A program made the translations under genes and the position numbers. Below are positions 13,522 to 24,340 of a DNA stretch of 64,000 bases, piece after piece (the first letter of the stretch is position 1; each line of letters begins with the position of its first letter). The notes beneath the pieces were generated by a model that was not told the origin of the DNA, searched no databases, and saw only the letters and a program-made list of their open reading frames with translations. The DNA is from Amoebidium appalachense (Eukaryota; Ichthyosporea), in contig CAVNZM010000015.1 of the NCBI GenBank assembly GCA_963693365.1, forward strand, positions 3,410,001 to 3,474,000. The letters are read 5' to 3'.

Positions 13522-13777
13522 CATGTACGCGTACACGTACGCGTACACGTGTTCCGCCCTCTCTCTCTTTAATTATTTAATTAAAACCACGTGCGCTGCA
13601 CGTGTTTTGCACACACACACAGTGTGTGCACGTGCTCCTGTACATATATCCACCCATATCTCATATCTCATATCGCGATATACACAGATATCACACATCT
13701 CATATCCACCTATGCCATATCTTTGGGGGCTGCGGGACCGTGTGGATGTGACGTCACACCTGTGACGTCACATCCAC
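13522..13777. promoter_or_regulatory. Palindrome cluster: ACGT, E-box and double CRE
   Basis: 13522-13552 is a run of nested palindromes (GTACGCGTAC, ACACGTGT). 13588-13640 carries several CACGTG-like E-boxes. 13742-13777 is a perfect inverted repeat with 17-bp arms and a CC loop; each arm contains the cAMP-response-element core TGACGTCA. The cluster lies beyond the CCAAT boxes of the gene ending at 12245, so an enhancer role is possible; it could also be a hairpin-forming repeat. Confidence 0.55.
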
Positions 13778-13828
13778 GGGGTGCCGCGCCCCCATATGTA
13801 GTACACTCAGCGCATCAATAGACAACGG

Positions 13829-13903
13829 GGGGGGGGGGGGGGGGGGGGGGGGGACAAATATTCTTTTTCTTAGCACGGGGCGGGGGGGGGGGGGGGGGGG
13901 GGG
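13829..13903. repeat. Two poly-G tracts
   Basis: G-runs of about 25 nt (13829-13853) and about 20 nt (from 13881), separated by ACAAATATTCTTTTTCTTAG. No coding content is seen between 13904 and 14190. Confidence 0.85.
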
Positions 13904-14190
13904 TGTTTCCGAGGCACATTCTCATAGAAGGCATTCATGGTACATGGGGGATGTCGAATAGAATTAGCATATTATAAACCCGATTGAGATAAAAGAGGGG
14001 GAGATAATAGGAAGTCGTGAAAAGTTGTTGAGCTGGAAAACTGTACCGACGGGGTGCTAAAGGGAGACTCTAAGGGCTTGCACCTGCTACTTATCAGGTT
14101 TGAGGGCTTTCTATCGGTTTGAGGTCAAGGGGGCAGACAGGGGTAAAAGGGAAAATGTGGCTGCGAAAAAGGAGAGAGCAGAATACATAC

Positions 14191-14316
14191 ATGGAATGAG
14201 TGGTTGCCGTTGAGCTTTCCAACGTAGGTGACGGTCTCGTAGGGGCACGTGATGGTGCCTCCGCCCAGACTCGTCACGTCCGCGGCCTGAAGTTCATGAG
14301 CTCCGGTTTGTATCAC
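14191..14316 (-). CDS. Exon of the EGF-type protein gene, 3' part
   Basis: A 126-nt (42-codon) exon starts after a CTTTTTACAG acceptor and ends at a GTATGT donor, phase 0 at both ends. It encodes VIQTGAHELQAADVTSLGGG...TVTYVGKLNGNHSFH. It joins in phase to the exon ending at 14760 across a 443-bp intron that carries the CA repeat at 14575-14715. A further short exon (acceptor near 14163, then a stop within 15 codons) is possible but weak. No domain family is recognised. Confidence 0.6.
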
Positions 14317-14564
14317 CTGTAAAAAGGAGGCAATCAGGTTGAGGTTCTGCAGCAATTTGCATCATGCTTACCAGCTAATTGGATTTTGCACATCATTTAG
14401 GTACTATAATGACAGGATGTGAAGCAGGATGGAGAGGGTATTTAGGGGGGTTCCGACCTTTCCTGGCTGAGTTCAACCGTTAGTGGAGCAACGTCTACGA
14501 CAATTGAGGAACTCGTGCGTTCAGAGTGGACATGAAGACGTACTGTACAAGCGGGTTGGTGTTT

Positions 14565-14654
14565 GTGTGTGTGCGTGCGTGCTTGCGCGCGCGCACGCGC
14601 GCGCGCGCGTGTGTGTATGTGTGTGTGTGTATGTGTGTGTATGTGTGTGTGTGT

Positions 14655-14693
<39 letters not shown>

Positions 14694-14715
14694 CGCTTGT
14701 GTGTGTGTGTTTGTG
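14565..14715. repeat. Intronic GT/GC microsatellite
   Basis: (GT)n with GCGC blocks lies inside the intron between the exons ending at 14760 and starting at 14316 (minus strand). Confidence 0.85.
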
Positions 14716-14759
14716 AGCGCATTTGTCACATGGCCCATCGTCGAAGTTCAGCCACCTAC

Positions 14760-15744
14760 CTTGTACTTGAACGAGACGCTGCACGGTCCCATGCTGACTA
14801 GAGCCTGGCACATTTGTGCTGGGAATGTAAGAGGGCACCCCATCACCTGGCCTTCAATGGTTACTTCTTTGTTCGCATGGCTGTACGACAGTTGGAGTGG
14901 TGTCGCTATTCCTGAGTGTGTGCACGAATACTATAAACTTGCCGTATTTGGGACTCATCAAATTCAAACAGTATCCAGCATCAGACGTGCCAGTGTTAAA
15001 AGCCTCTGCGCCTCCGAGCTGTGCAAACCCCCCTGGTCCTTGGCATTGACGACAGTCAGGCGGAAATCGCTACCTGGAACAATGCATGTCGAGAAGTCGG
15101 TGTTCGCTGATGCAATTCCAATTGTGCCATTACCGCTGGAGCTGGTGGGGATCGGATTAGAGGTTGCTGAAGCACCTGCTGTAGACGGTGGTGGGGGCGG
15201 CGGAGCCGGCGCCACTACCAGGGTGCACACACGGCAGTACCGTCTCCGGTGTAACCGCTCTTGCATGCGCATGTGCGGGATCCGATTGTGTTCGTGCAAG
15301 TGGCGCCAGAACTGCACCCGTCGTTGTTCGTTTGGCATTCGTCAACGTCGGAACACGTGATCCCGTCACCTGTATAACCAACGTTGCACGTGCATGTTTT
15401 TGTTCCGGCGCTGCTGCCGCACGACGCATTCACACTGCAACCGCCGTTGTTTGTTGCACACGCATCCACAAATGTACACGTAAACCCATCACCATTGTAT
15501 CCAGTCTTGCATGCGCATGCGAACGACCCTTGCGTGTTGGTGCACACGCCGTCGGCAGCGTCGCAGCCCCCATTGCTGGCGAGGCATTCGTTAAAATCTG
15601 CGCATGTTTTCCCGCTGCCTGTGTAGCCAGTGTTGCAGCCTGTGTAGCCAGTGTTGCAGGTGCATGTTGCATTCCCGGTGTTCGGCGTGCAGGTGGCGGT
15701 GTTGATTGCACATCCTGCTGCGCCTGTTGTGCAGAAGTTTAAAT
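14760..15744 (-). CDS. EGF-repeat exon with three or four frame breaks
   Basis: The exon starts after a CCACACAG acceptor and ends at a GTAGGT donor. The first part encodes at least three EGF-like modules, including [12 protein letters not shown] and [12 protein letters not shown], the calcium-binding EGF pattern with the consensus [12 protein letters not shown] end. A short internal duplication ([12 protein letters not shown]) is visible near 15625-15650. A Pro/Ser/Thr-rich linker ([17 protein letters not shown]) follows, then a region with [14 protein letters not shown]. Reading through needs one extra base at the CCC run near 15219 and at the G6 run near 15029, plus one further change near 14911, where a CTCAG acceptor could instead start a new exon ([17 protein letters not shown]). 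Likely an extracellular protein, either a gene with homopolymer errors or a recent pseudogene. Confidence 0.65.
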
Positions 15745-16074
15745 CTGTGTGGGAAAACGTGTGTCGGATGATTAGATTTAGGTCGTGCTGCTCCTGGTTC
15801 TGCCCAGCCGACCTCGTAAGTTATGATCAATACCAACCATTCAAATATGTCGATTATTTCACCTACATCAACATGTCCACCTGTATTTAACACAGCGATC
15901 ATCATGTTAATAAATGGTTTTATTTGTGGAAATTATTGACATAAATATTTTTCTGGGTAAACACGTAGGATGGGTGTCCGATATCAACAGGCTTTGTTTC
16001 ATGTTTTAGCAGTTCGCGTTCGGCTGCCCGCATACGGGCACCTATTAGCCGATCAAAACATCAGATTCCACAGA

Positions 16075-16167
16075 TCACTAGACCGAGTCTGATTGGCTCA
16101 GGATAAGATTTCACATAACACTAGATCGGTTTTGATTGGCTCAGTTCGGTAGCCGTAGGTATATAAG
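16075..16167 (+). promoter_or_regulatory. Promoter-like repeat: two ATTGG boxes and TATATAAG
   Basis: Two diverged copies of CACTAGA(C/T)CG.GT.TGATTGGCTCA (about 16075-16100 and 16119-16142) are followed by TATATAAG at 16160-16167. The layout matches other promoters in this window, such as the LTR and the gene at 42861. No defensible ORF follows on the plus strand to 16440, so the product, if any, may be non-coding. It lies in an intron of the minus-strand EGF gene. Confidence 0.45.
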
Positions 16168-16633
16168 CACGACAGTTTTTAGCAGATCAGCAGGCAACAA
16201 CACATCTTCTGTGTTTAGCACCTACAGCTTTACAGCTATATTTTCTTTTCACCCACCCACCTACACCCTACACTCAACCCCCATTGATCCCCACATACGT
16301 GCTGTTTTTTCACGGGGCGAAGACTTCCCCCGTTTTTTGGGCACAAGGACCTCACGGATCAATAGATTGATGACTGGGGGCCTGCCGTGGTTTACAACCA
16401 TTGCAGGTTCACTTTCGTCCAAGGGGATGTCCCCCTAGAGGCAACACACGTCCCGGAGTAGTTTTCATAGATGCCACATTAATACACACCACAATAAATG
16501 GCCACATTGATACACATCATAAAAAATGGCCACATCAATACAATATAAAAGACAAATAGTCCTTAGCCTACTCTAGTTGTTGAACTAGCAGCACAGCAAA
16601 AAACACACTATGCAACACATGTCTCTCACACAC

Positions 16634-16892
16634 CTGGAGCCACTGGAATATAGCCCAGGCTCTTGTTTGCAGTGGTTGCTGTCAGGTTCAAGTTGTTGAT
16701 AGTTGCCACCGTGATGTTGCTCACCCACGTGTCGGTCAGCAAATTAGACGAGTTGATGTATGCCGTTGGCTTGGGCAGACTGGCTAGATCAAGTGCTACA
16801 ACATAGCTCCCTGGTGGCAGCGTGGTGCTGAAAGACCCATTGCAGTGGTTGTGGCAGTGTCAAAGGTGGACGGAGATGCTGGGTGGTAGAAT
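16634..16892 (-). CDS. Exon upstream of the EGF exon, one frame break
   Basis: The exon starts after a CACCACAG acceptor, ends at a GTGTGT donor in phase 1, and joins in phase to the EGF exon at 15744 (G|AT gives Asp before LNFC). It encodes ASPSTFDTATTTAMG and then, after restoring one G in the GGG run near 16838, FSTTLPPGSYVVALDLAS and a segment rich in Asn-X-Ser/Thr sites (NSSN, NITV, NLTA, NKSL). The sequons suggest a secreted glycoprotein. No domain family is recognised. Confidence 0.55.
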
Positions 16893-16930
16893 CTGTGGTG
16901 TTTTGCCCATCCGCAAATTATATTAGCTTC

Positions 16931-17020
16931 CGAATCACCCCTCCCCCCCCCTCCCCCCCCCCCCCCTCCCCCCCCTCCCCCAAACACGTCCACACGTACA
17001 CACGTACACACATACACACA

Positions 17021-17086
<66 letters not shown>

Positions 17087-17993
17087 GTGACACACACTTT
17101 CCCTTCTACCCCTTCTCCCCATCCTGGTACGTGCACCTCCAACCAATCAGCTGCAAAGACATGGTATCCAACTATGGACGGGCAGAGCAAGGAACACTGT
17201 CAATATAATAATACCTGAGTGTTGCGTTGCTCAACGGCTGATCACCGGCCTGGCCACAAAAACTTTCAATATTCTAGTTTTTTACACCAGATGCGGAAGA
17301 AAATTGATATTCCAGTCTTTATATACCTATGGCAAAATAAAAACTTAAGGATGTCCCACTTTTTTATACTAATGCTCGAATTTGTCACCAACTTGCACGT
17401 TAATGTTGTAAGTCTCCAAATGAAGGTCAAAGAAAAAAGAAAGAAAGAAAAGAATGTACCATGCACTCCTTGCAGCCAGCTCACTTGAGAGAAATGGAAG
17501 GGGGGTGGGGAGAGGGGGAGGGGTGGGGGGGCAGCACTGAGTGGATGGTGGGGAAGATGAGGAGAGGGGTGGTGGTGGTGGGGGAGGGGGGGGGGAGGGG
17601 GGGAGGGGGGAGGCGGGGGAGGGAGAGATTGGGAGGCGGGGAGGGGGGCGGGGGGAGAGGGGAGGGGGGAGGGATGTAAAACTGCTTAGAGCCGGTGCTT
17701 CAAGTGCTAAGCCTCATAGTGGGATTAAAGTTGACGGATGGTTTTTTTTTTTGCATTGTCTTTTGCTCTTTGTTTGAAGGGGGAGGGGGGGGGGGGGGGG
17801 AGAGTCTTGCCAGGCAATGTTGTTGAGTTTCCTGGAGCCTTGCTTGGCAATGCTTATGAAATTTTCAAACCCCCAAACCCCCTTTCTTTTGCATACAGGG
17901 GGAGGGGAGGGGGGGGGAGGGGGGGGGGGGGGGGGGGAAGGGGCCGTGTACCAGAGCTCTAAGTGCACATCCACAACGAACAGCACGTGGCGC

Positions 17994-18029
<36 letters not shown>

Positions 18030-18035
18030 CTGGCT
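16931..18035. repeat. Low-complexity block (CA, GGGA, poly-G)
   Basis: (CA)n lies at 16985-17085, a G/GGGA-rich stretch at 17495-17680, and G-runs at 17779-17801, 17900-17940 and 17996-18029. Between them, 17200-17490 and 17690-17890 are unique A+T-rich sequence with no exon I can support. Confidence 0.8.
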
Positions 18036-18049
18036 CTGTGAGCTTACAG

Positions 18050-18270
18050 CTAATGAAGACGGAGTAATATAGTAGGTGGGGACCAGTGACGGGCAAGTGT
18101 TGTACAGGTACGGCAGGACGGGGCGTTGCTAGCCGAGTAGGCAATGTGCGTGCAGTTGGGGGTGTTGCGGCACAAGACACCACACGTCGCAGCGTTCTCC
18201 GAAAAGCCCTGGAATATTGGTGTGCCGCTGCATGTGTAGTAGTAGGTGATGGAGTGTGCTCGTGCGATTC
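18050..18270 (-). CDS. PAN/apple-like Cys-rich exon
   Basis: The exon starts after a CTACTGCAG acceptor. It encodes CSGTPIFQGFSENAATCGVL, then CRNTPNCTHIAYSASNAPSC and RTC. The spacing (ENAATCGVLCRNTPNCTHIAYS) resembles PAN/apple domains, which bind protein or carbohydrate in extracellular proteins. The frame runs to a TAG at 18050; a donor before that stop is possible but not clear. It lies in line with the other minus-strand exons but its phase to its neighbours is not settled, so membership in the same gene is inferred. Confidence 0.5.
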
Positions 18271-18397
18271 CTGCAGTAGAACGTGGTGAGTGGAACAACT
18301 TAAGGGTAGGTGAGCTAGGGGAAGAGCAGCATAGTTGAATTATTGGGACGATTAGGACCTTGGGGCGGTTGAGGGTAGGGACGGGGTTGTTGTCCGG

Positions 18398-18855
18398 GGG
18401 GAGGGGGGGGGGGGGGGAGGGGAGGGAGGGGGGGGGGGGGGGGGGTAACCATGTGCCGATGCCACGTGCAGCCTAAGGCAGGTTCTCCATGCAAGTAATA
18501 GAAAGATGTGTGCATTCGACCGGTCAAAAACACTATCACAGCAACAGTGTGGTGCACGTGATATGATGAAATCACGGAAAATAGCCTTCTCAACCTTAAT
18601 AAGAAACCATTCTTCTATATTGTCATAGCCTCGGGTATAAATTGCAGAGCCTGGGCTCAGTGGTTGGTCTCAGCAACCGATGATGACTCGGGGGTTACGA
18701 CTCACACATGCGCAGACTCGCAAAGCTACTTGTACTGTGATAACTCTAATGGTAGAGCGAGATGTAGAAGCCAAGAAGGAGGAGGGGGGAGGTGTGTGTG
18801 TGTGGGGGGGGGGGGGGGGGGGAGGGGGGGGGGAGGGGGGGGGGGGGGGAGGAGG
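18398..18855. repeat. Poly-G/GGGA tracts
   Basis: G-rich runs lie at 18398-18446 and 18780-18853, with unique non-coding sequence between them. Confidence 0.85.
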
Positions 18856-18897
18856 CATACCCATGGAAAAGGGTGGAGCTGGACCCTCGACCTTCCA

Positions 18898-19391
18898 TTA
18901 TCTTGAGGCAGCGAATGGGGTGTCGATGTCTGGAGCAATGGCGCCTTTTACTGTGCTGGTCATTGAGATGCAATTCACACACCGACCCCATGTTGTATTC
19001 CAGGGTGTCAGCAGGGTGTACAGGTTTGGGTCCAGACGAAACGGGGTCATGTCCATGCCAGGACTGGCCGAAGTCACGTTCAACAGCCCGTCACGAATCA
19101 AGCTGTCGAACAATGCACCACTTTTGAAGCAATTAGTGCACCTGGTTACGAACTTTGGGTCACTCCAGTCGTTCTGAAGCGCCATCATCTTGCCGTTCGC
19201 CTTCCACACAGGAAAAAAATTCGAAGCACCTTGAAGTTCGCGTCCGGTTGGAAGGATGGACACCATAAAATCGTTTGTGTTTGGATTGGCAGATTGTGTT
19301 GCATCGATGCAGTTAAATCCTCGGTGCATGAGGAAGCCGCTTGCAGGGTTAAAAAGGCGAAGCTGAGCTCCGGGCTGGAACCGATGTGTCT
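18898..19391 (-). CDS. Beta-trefoil-like exon of the WSC gene
   Basis: The exon starts after a CTTCATACAG acceptor. It encodes RFQPGAQLRLFNPASGFLMH, WKANGKMMALQNDW, FVTRCTNCF and WGRCVNCIS. The pattern of LRLFNPASG and GKMMALQND resembles repeats in beta-trefoil or actin-cross-linking folds, but I cannot assign a family. Either the frame stops at 18898 or it splices at a GTAAAA donor after 18952. Phase is compatible with the preceding exon if that one uses its GTGATG donor. Confidence 0.55.
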
Positions 19392-19567
19392 CTGTATGAA
19401 GAGTTGAAGTCGATGGGAAGCAGTGTAAGCTACACAAGCCAATCATAAGGCTGCATTTAATTTACACAGGAACAGTGTCACCAAGAACTAATAACCTGTA
19501 ACGCCATGGCCCTGTACCGTGCTTATATCATTCATATCATATGCATTTTTGAACCGTGCCCATGTCA

Positions 19568-20032
19568 TTAATGTTCATTTCCCGCATTTTCGAGGTGAAT
19601 CTGTTGCTGTTGTTGATTGAAATCATCACCGATGATAAAGCATCGGCAGTCATTCAGAGTAAAGAAATTTGTGGCAGCACCACAGCAAACAAGAGAACAC
19701 CATGACTTTAGGGCCAAACTTTCTCGATTATGATCATAAGCTGCTGCGGGCACTGATTTTGTATAAGGCTCCACTTGGCTGTACAAGCCCCCACCCGCCA
19801 AGCACAGGGTATCCAGTAAATAAAAAGTAGAGGAAAAAGAATGAGGTGAATTGGGATGGGAATAATTGCCTCTTGTGCGGTACACGGAGAGCATCCACGG
19901 TCCCCCGCAGACTTGATAGTTCTTGGTTGAGTTGGTCCTGCCGCAAGGAGTGTCGCAAGTGACCGTGGGACCCAGCAGCTGGGTGGTGTTGAAGCAGTGG
20001 CAGTCTGTTCCAGTATACGTCACAGTGATGTT
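19568..20032 (-). CDS. Exon with C-terminal half of a WSC domain and a partial second WSC
   Basis: The exon starts after a CTTACAAG acceptor in phase 0. It encodes NITVTYTGTDCHCFNTTQ and CGGPWMLSVYRT, the second half of a WSC domain (G.+C.C ... C...CG ... CGG....VY). The first half is on the exon ending at 24341. A second Cys-rich stretch, SWCSLVCCGAATNFFTLNDC and RCF, looks like the core of another WSC module. The frame ends with a TAA at 19568; a GTGATG donor near 19625 would instead link in phase to the exon at 19391. WSC domains bind carbohydrate at the cell surface or wall. Confidence 0.65.
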   Translation of the reverse strand, partial: NITVTYTGTDCHCFNTTQLLGPTVTCDTPCGRTNSTKNYQVCGGPWMLSVYRTRGNYSHPNSPHSFSSTFYLLDTLCLAGGGLYSQVEPYTKSVPAAAYDHNRESLALKSWCSLVCCGAATNFFTLNDCRCFIIGDDFNQQQQQIHLENAGNEH

Positions 20033-20445
20033 CTTGTAAGTATCACTTGCATTGTGGTGAATTTTTAGAAATGTTTAAACGCATTCAAATCATTGAATGC
20101 CAGTCCTTGTAATAATGCACCAACAGGGTAGCGCTTGTTGCTGACGTTTGGATAAGGTTTGTAGAAAAAGACTGAACTATTGTGGCCGGGTGGCCGGCGC
20201 CCCATATGCACGAAAAAAGAGCAAACACTTCAGTCTGTGCATCATACTCGCCGTGGTTCAAACACAAATTTCACACTGACGGGTCACGCACCACCCTGCA
20301 AGAAAATTGAAAAAGGTGTGGCCGCGATAATCATGTGGAGCTTAAGCATAATCTAACAAAGGTGATGTTTTTCAGGTAAAGAGATGTAAATGAGTGTAAA
20401 TTAGTACACTTCACAAATATGAAACAGAAAGTGAAATAGCCACCA

Positions 20446-20925
20446 TGTAAACAACTGTACACATGAACTGTACATGTTTACTAAAGAATGTGATCTACTA
20501 GCACACGATTCGTGCTTTGTCATGAATATCACATAAATATTATGTCCGCACCAATAGGACTCACTCTGACCTAAGAATTGAACCATATATGGTTCTTCAG
20601 CTGCATACCACATAAACGAAGTGAACCAATAAGAGGTTTGCATAAATAGGACAAAGGTCTGACTGGCTCGGACCGCACCAGAATCACGAATGGCATGTTG
20701 CCACCCGCGCTGGCCGCGGATGAACCAATCCTGGGCCTTGATCCGAAACCTGGGGGCTATATAACAAAGCCGTCCCAGTACGGGGATCACATCAGTGAAG
20801 TCTGAGACAGACTGAGTCGGCCCATAGTAAAAGCAACCTGGCCGCGTGTGCCTTTCTACCCGTTCTCTGTCTTTATTTTGATTCAGTTGTACTCTGCCTT
20901 ATCCTAACTAGTCCAACTGTTTACA
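20446..20925 (+). repeat. 5' LTR
   Basis: 480 bp. Contains CCAAT motifs and TATATAA at 20758-20764, a likely U3 promoter. A CTTTATTTTG stretch near the end may serve in polyadenylation. The 130-codon antisense frame inside both LTRs is incidental. Confidence 0.93.
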
Positions 20926-21030
20926 TTGGCGACCGCGCAGTTCAAGAATCTCGCATCCTTCGAATCTCACATCTTTCAATCAGTTCAAGAATCTCACATC
21001 TTTCAATCAGCTCAAGAATCTCCCATGGCC
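20926..21030 (+). repeat. Primer-binding site and 27-30 bp leader repeats
   Basis: After the primer-binding candidate, the unit TTCAAGAATCTC.CATC followed by TTTCAATCAG or a variant occurs three times (about 20941-21017), just before the ATG at 21025. Confidence 0.7.
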
Positions 21031-23519
21031 GATCACAATCCTTTTTACCCCGATGATAGGCACATCTTTCCTTGTCCGGCTTAGAATATATACACCTACA
21101 AGTTTGAAGTGGCCAGCCCACCTACACGGAAAGAATTGAAAGCATGTAAAACTTCTTTTGCTACGACACATCAAAAATGTGAAGAAAAACGAATACACAA
21201 CGAAACAACGAATACACGAACAAACGAATAAAGAATTGCTAACGAAGCAATGAACCAACGAAAAACGAACCATCACGAATACGCAATGAAATAAAGAATT
21301 AACGACAAACGATTGCATAGAGGAAATACGAAATGAATGCAACACGAAAACAAAACGAAGTAACGAAGTTATCAAACGACAAAAAACGAAAAACGAAAGC
21401 AAAATGAACTGGAAATACGAAAATGAAAGGACAAATGCACAACACTGCTTGGGTTGCAATGCACACAGCCCCCTCTATGTTAGGAAGAAAATAAAACCGT
21501 TGCCCTTGCGTGCATTGCCCTATTGCACACTGCCATCGTGTCCATGCCACCGCATGCACGTCCACACTCGCAAGCCAGATGCACGACCACTTTCAGCACA
21601 AATGCACTTAACGAAGAAGATAGTCGCTGTTGCTATAGCATGTAGGACCTAAGATCTTATGAAAGTAGTGTTGCATGCATGCTTCGAATCCCTTGCTGTT
21701 CTCGAATACAGCATGCCCCATAGTTTAGCGCCCAGGATGCACAACATGCGCATGAATGTATGCTGGCATGCCTAAACACATTACGAACATATGCCTGACT
21801 CATGTATGGCGGCCCTTCCTGGTGCCACGCCCTAACGAATTTGCACTCTTGGTGCACAAAAGGCATGTAATAAAGTCGATGCAGAACTTTTGTTCATGCA
21901 TGTGAAAAACAAAGAAGGTGTTGGGTACGAATTTTAAGGTGAATGCCCGTCTGTGGCAATACGGTGTAACATACCAATTACACTGTCAAGCCTTGCACTA
22001 GCTGCCGGCACACCCCCACCAGAACAAAAGAATGTGGTATGGGCACCGCTCCCTCACAACCCCATCATACAGTGTCAGTATTTTGGCTGGAAGCCTTTCA
22101 GTTTCGAATTACGAATACCCTCCTTCACTACTGAAGAAAGTGACGTGGAAGACAAATACGAATACGAATGCAAGGTGTTGTTGACTAACACATCGGACCA
22201 TCATGTGTACCTACTAGGCCCTGGTACGGAGGTGACCATGTTATTCCCTTGCAATATGATGACACTGTAACAATTTAGCACGTGCATACCCCACCAATGG
22301 GCACATGCGGGAGACAACCCCACAAGCTGCCTTATTGGGCACCTCTGCTAAAACGAATATTCTTCTCACGAAGGAACAGAAGAATGCCACGAACACGAAC
22401 CACACACTCACCAGGCAGCTACTTACATCTAATGTATGTAAGAAGTAGGGTGTGTGAACGGGGTAACTTCATGAACACCAACACGAAAGAAAGCACAGCA
22501 CAAAGCAGTTCCACGAATACGAATGGTTTTGGTATTCCACACAACGAACAGAACCTACAGTAGGGCCACCTACAAATGAAGCAGAGGATGGGGCACCATC
22601 CAGACCTGCACTGGAGGATATGAAAACACGAAGCGCGCTCACGAAGTTGCTTACAAAAGAAAGGGCGACTCCGACGACTTTTCTTTTTAGGCCAAGCCTC
22701 CAGAAGAATGTATTATGCCTGGAATCCCCCTGCTCAACGAAAATGGCTGGCAAATGGGATACGAAAACTGCTCACGAATGGAAGCATGTGTTTTCGGAAG
22801 GAGGCTTGCTTTGCCTACCCTCTTCTTATGAATTATGAACCGGGCTTTTACTGGTTCTGACGGGTGATATATTTCTTTATGTCGCCCAACGAAGAACACT
22901 TGGGCATTTTTATTCATGTTTTTCCCAGCTCCGATGATGCAGAGTTAAAGCTGAAAGGAAAGAAGTGCTATTTGTTCATGAAAGAAGCGGCTTTTCCGGC
23001 CATGGTGACTCGCCTTACAGTCTTATGGTAGAACCGGGATAAGGAGCAGTGGCTAAGCCTTGAAGCTATCCACCACTACCTGAGCTACGAAGTGACCTAA
23101 GGCTCGAGTTATATTCATTATCGAATGTTTGGTATGATCATTCATCCACACAACCAAATTACTCGCAATTGAAAACGAATCTGCGGGAGTATCCTAAAAA
23201 GGAAAAATTCCCAAAAAGGAAAATACTACTTCTACAGAAAAGCCAAGCACAGAGACGAAGGCTTAGCGAATTATTCGCACGCACACTCTGCAACAATCTT
23301 CGCCACGAAAATGAAATCACAGAAGAATGCTGCATGAATTTACGTTTTGGCAAATGAAGAAGTGCTCATAGACGTGCACAACTCTATTCCACCGTCCTTG
23401 CTCTGTTCTGTCCAGCAGCTCGGCACACACAAGAATTCTCGCTGAAGGTTGTTTATCGCCTCTCAGCCTGGTGGTTTGCTTGTCTAACGACACCACCAGG
23501 CTCCCGACAAGGGGGGGAG

Positions 23520-23999
23520 TGTAAACAACTGTACACATGAACTGTACATGTTTACTAAAGAATGTGATCTACTAGCACACGATTCGTGCTTTGTCATGAA
23601 TATCACATAAATATTATGTCCGCACCAATAGGACTCACTCTGACCTAAGAATTGAACCATATATGGTTCTTCAGCTGCATACCACATAAACGAAGTGAAC
23701 CAATAAGAGGTTTGCATAAATAGGACAAAGGTCTGACTGGCTCGGACCGCACCAGAATCACGAATGGCATGTTGCCACCCGCGCTGGCCGCGGATGAACC
23801 AATCCTGGGCCTTGATCCGAAACCTGGGGGCTATATAACAAAGCCGTCCCAGTACGGGGATCACATCAGTGAAGTCTGAGACAGACTGAGTCGGCCCATA
23901 GTAAAAGCAACCTGGCCGCGTGTGCCTTTCTACCCGTTCTCTGTCTTTATTTTGATTCAGTTGTACTCTGCCTTATCCTAACTAGTCCAACTGTTTACA
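23520..23999 (+). repeat. 3' LTR
   Basis: 480 bp, same length and, by eye, same sequence as the 5' LTR. Preceded by the purine tract ending at 23519 and followed by the CACCA duplication. Confidence 0.93.
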
Positions 24000-24340
24000 C
24001 ACCACCAGCAGCGTCTTGAGGTGTCAAAAACGGCCTAATATTAGGTAAGGCTGAACTCAGAACTATGCTAAAACCTGAGGCACGCATTACGTTGCGATAT
24101 GTATGTTAAGTGTGCACATTTTGTAATGTGGGTATACTGAATGGTAAGTTTGTCCCGTGGGGCCCTCAGACCCACCAATGCAGACGTGGCTGGACAAGAG
24201 GTTACAAAGACTTCAAAAAATAAAACTGAAATGTGCATGTAATATTAGTCTTAGGCACATGCACTGCCGTGGTCATAATGTTCCTGCGCGCTGAAGAGAG
24301 GGGGGGAAGAGGGGGGGGGGGGGGGGAGGAGGATGGCTAC

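Larger units (their letters stand above)
20446..23999 (+). mobile_element. Complete non-autonomous LTR retrotransposon
   Basis: Two 480-bp LTRs (20446-20925 and 23520-23999) appear identical on reading. They start TGTAAACAACTG and end CTGTTTACA, and are flanked by the 5-bp target-site duplication CACCA (20441-20445 and 24000-24004). A primer-binding candidate (TGGCGACCGCG, from 20927) follows the left LTR, and a purine tract (AAGGGGGGGAG) directly precedes the right LTR. The internal 2.6 kb shows no reverse transcriptase, integrase or protease motif. A start codon in good context at 21025 gives only 19 codons. The element must have been mobilised by a relative. It is inserted antisense in the intron between WSC exons. 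The matching LTRs argue for a recent insertion. Confidence 0.93.

Noticed and set aside
15188-15742. 184-codon plus-strand ORF over the EGF exon
   Set aside because: Antisense of EGF repeats; the Cys pattern and splice signals are on the minus strand.
20401-20790. 130-codon minus-strand ORF in both LTRs
   Set aside because: Present only because the LTR is duplicated; it runs antisense over the promoter and has no domain.
21668-21700. TTCGAATCCC, a tRNA B-box-like word
   Set aside because: No cloverleaf can be folded around it and no A box lies at the right distance.
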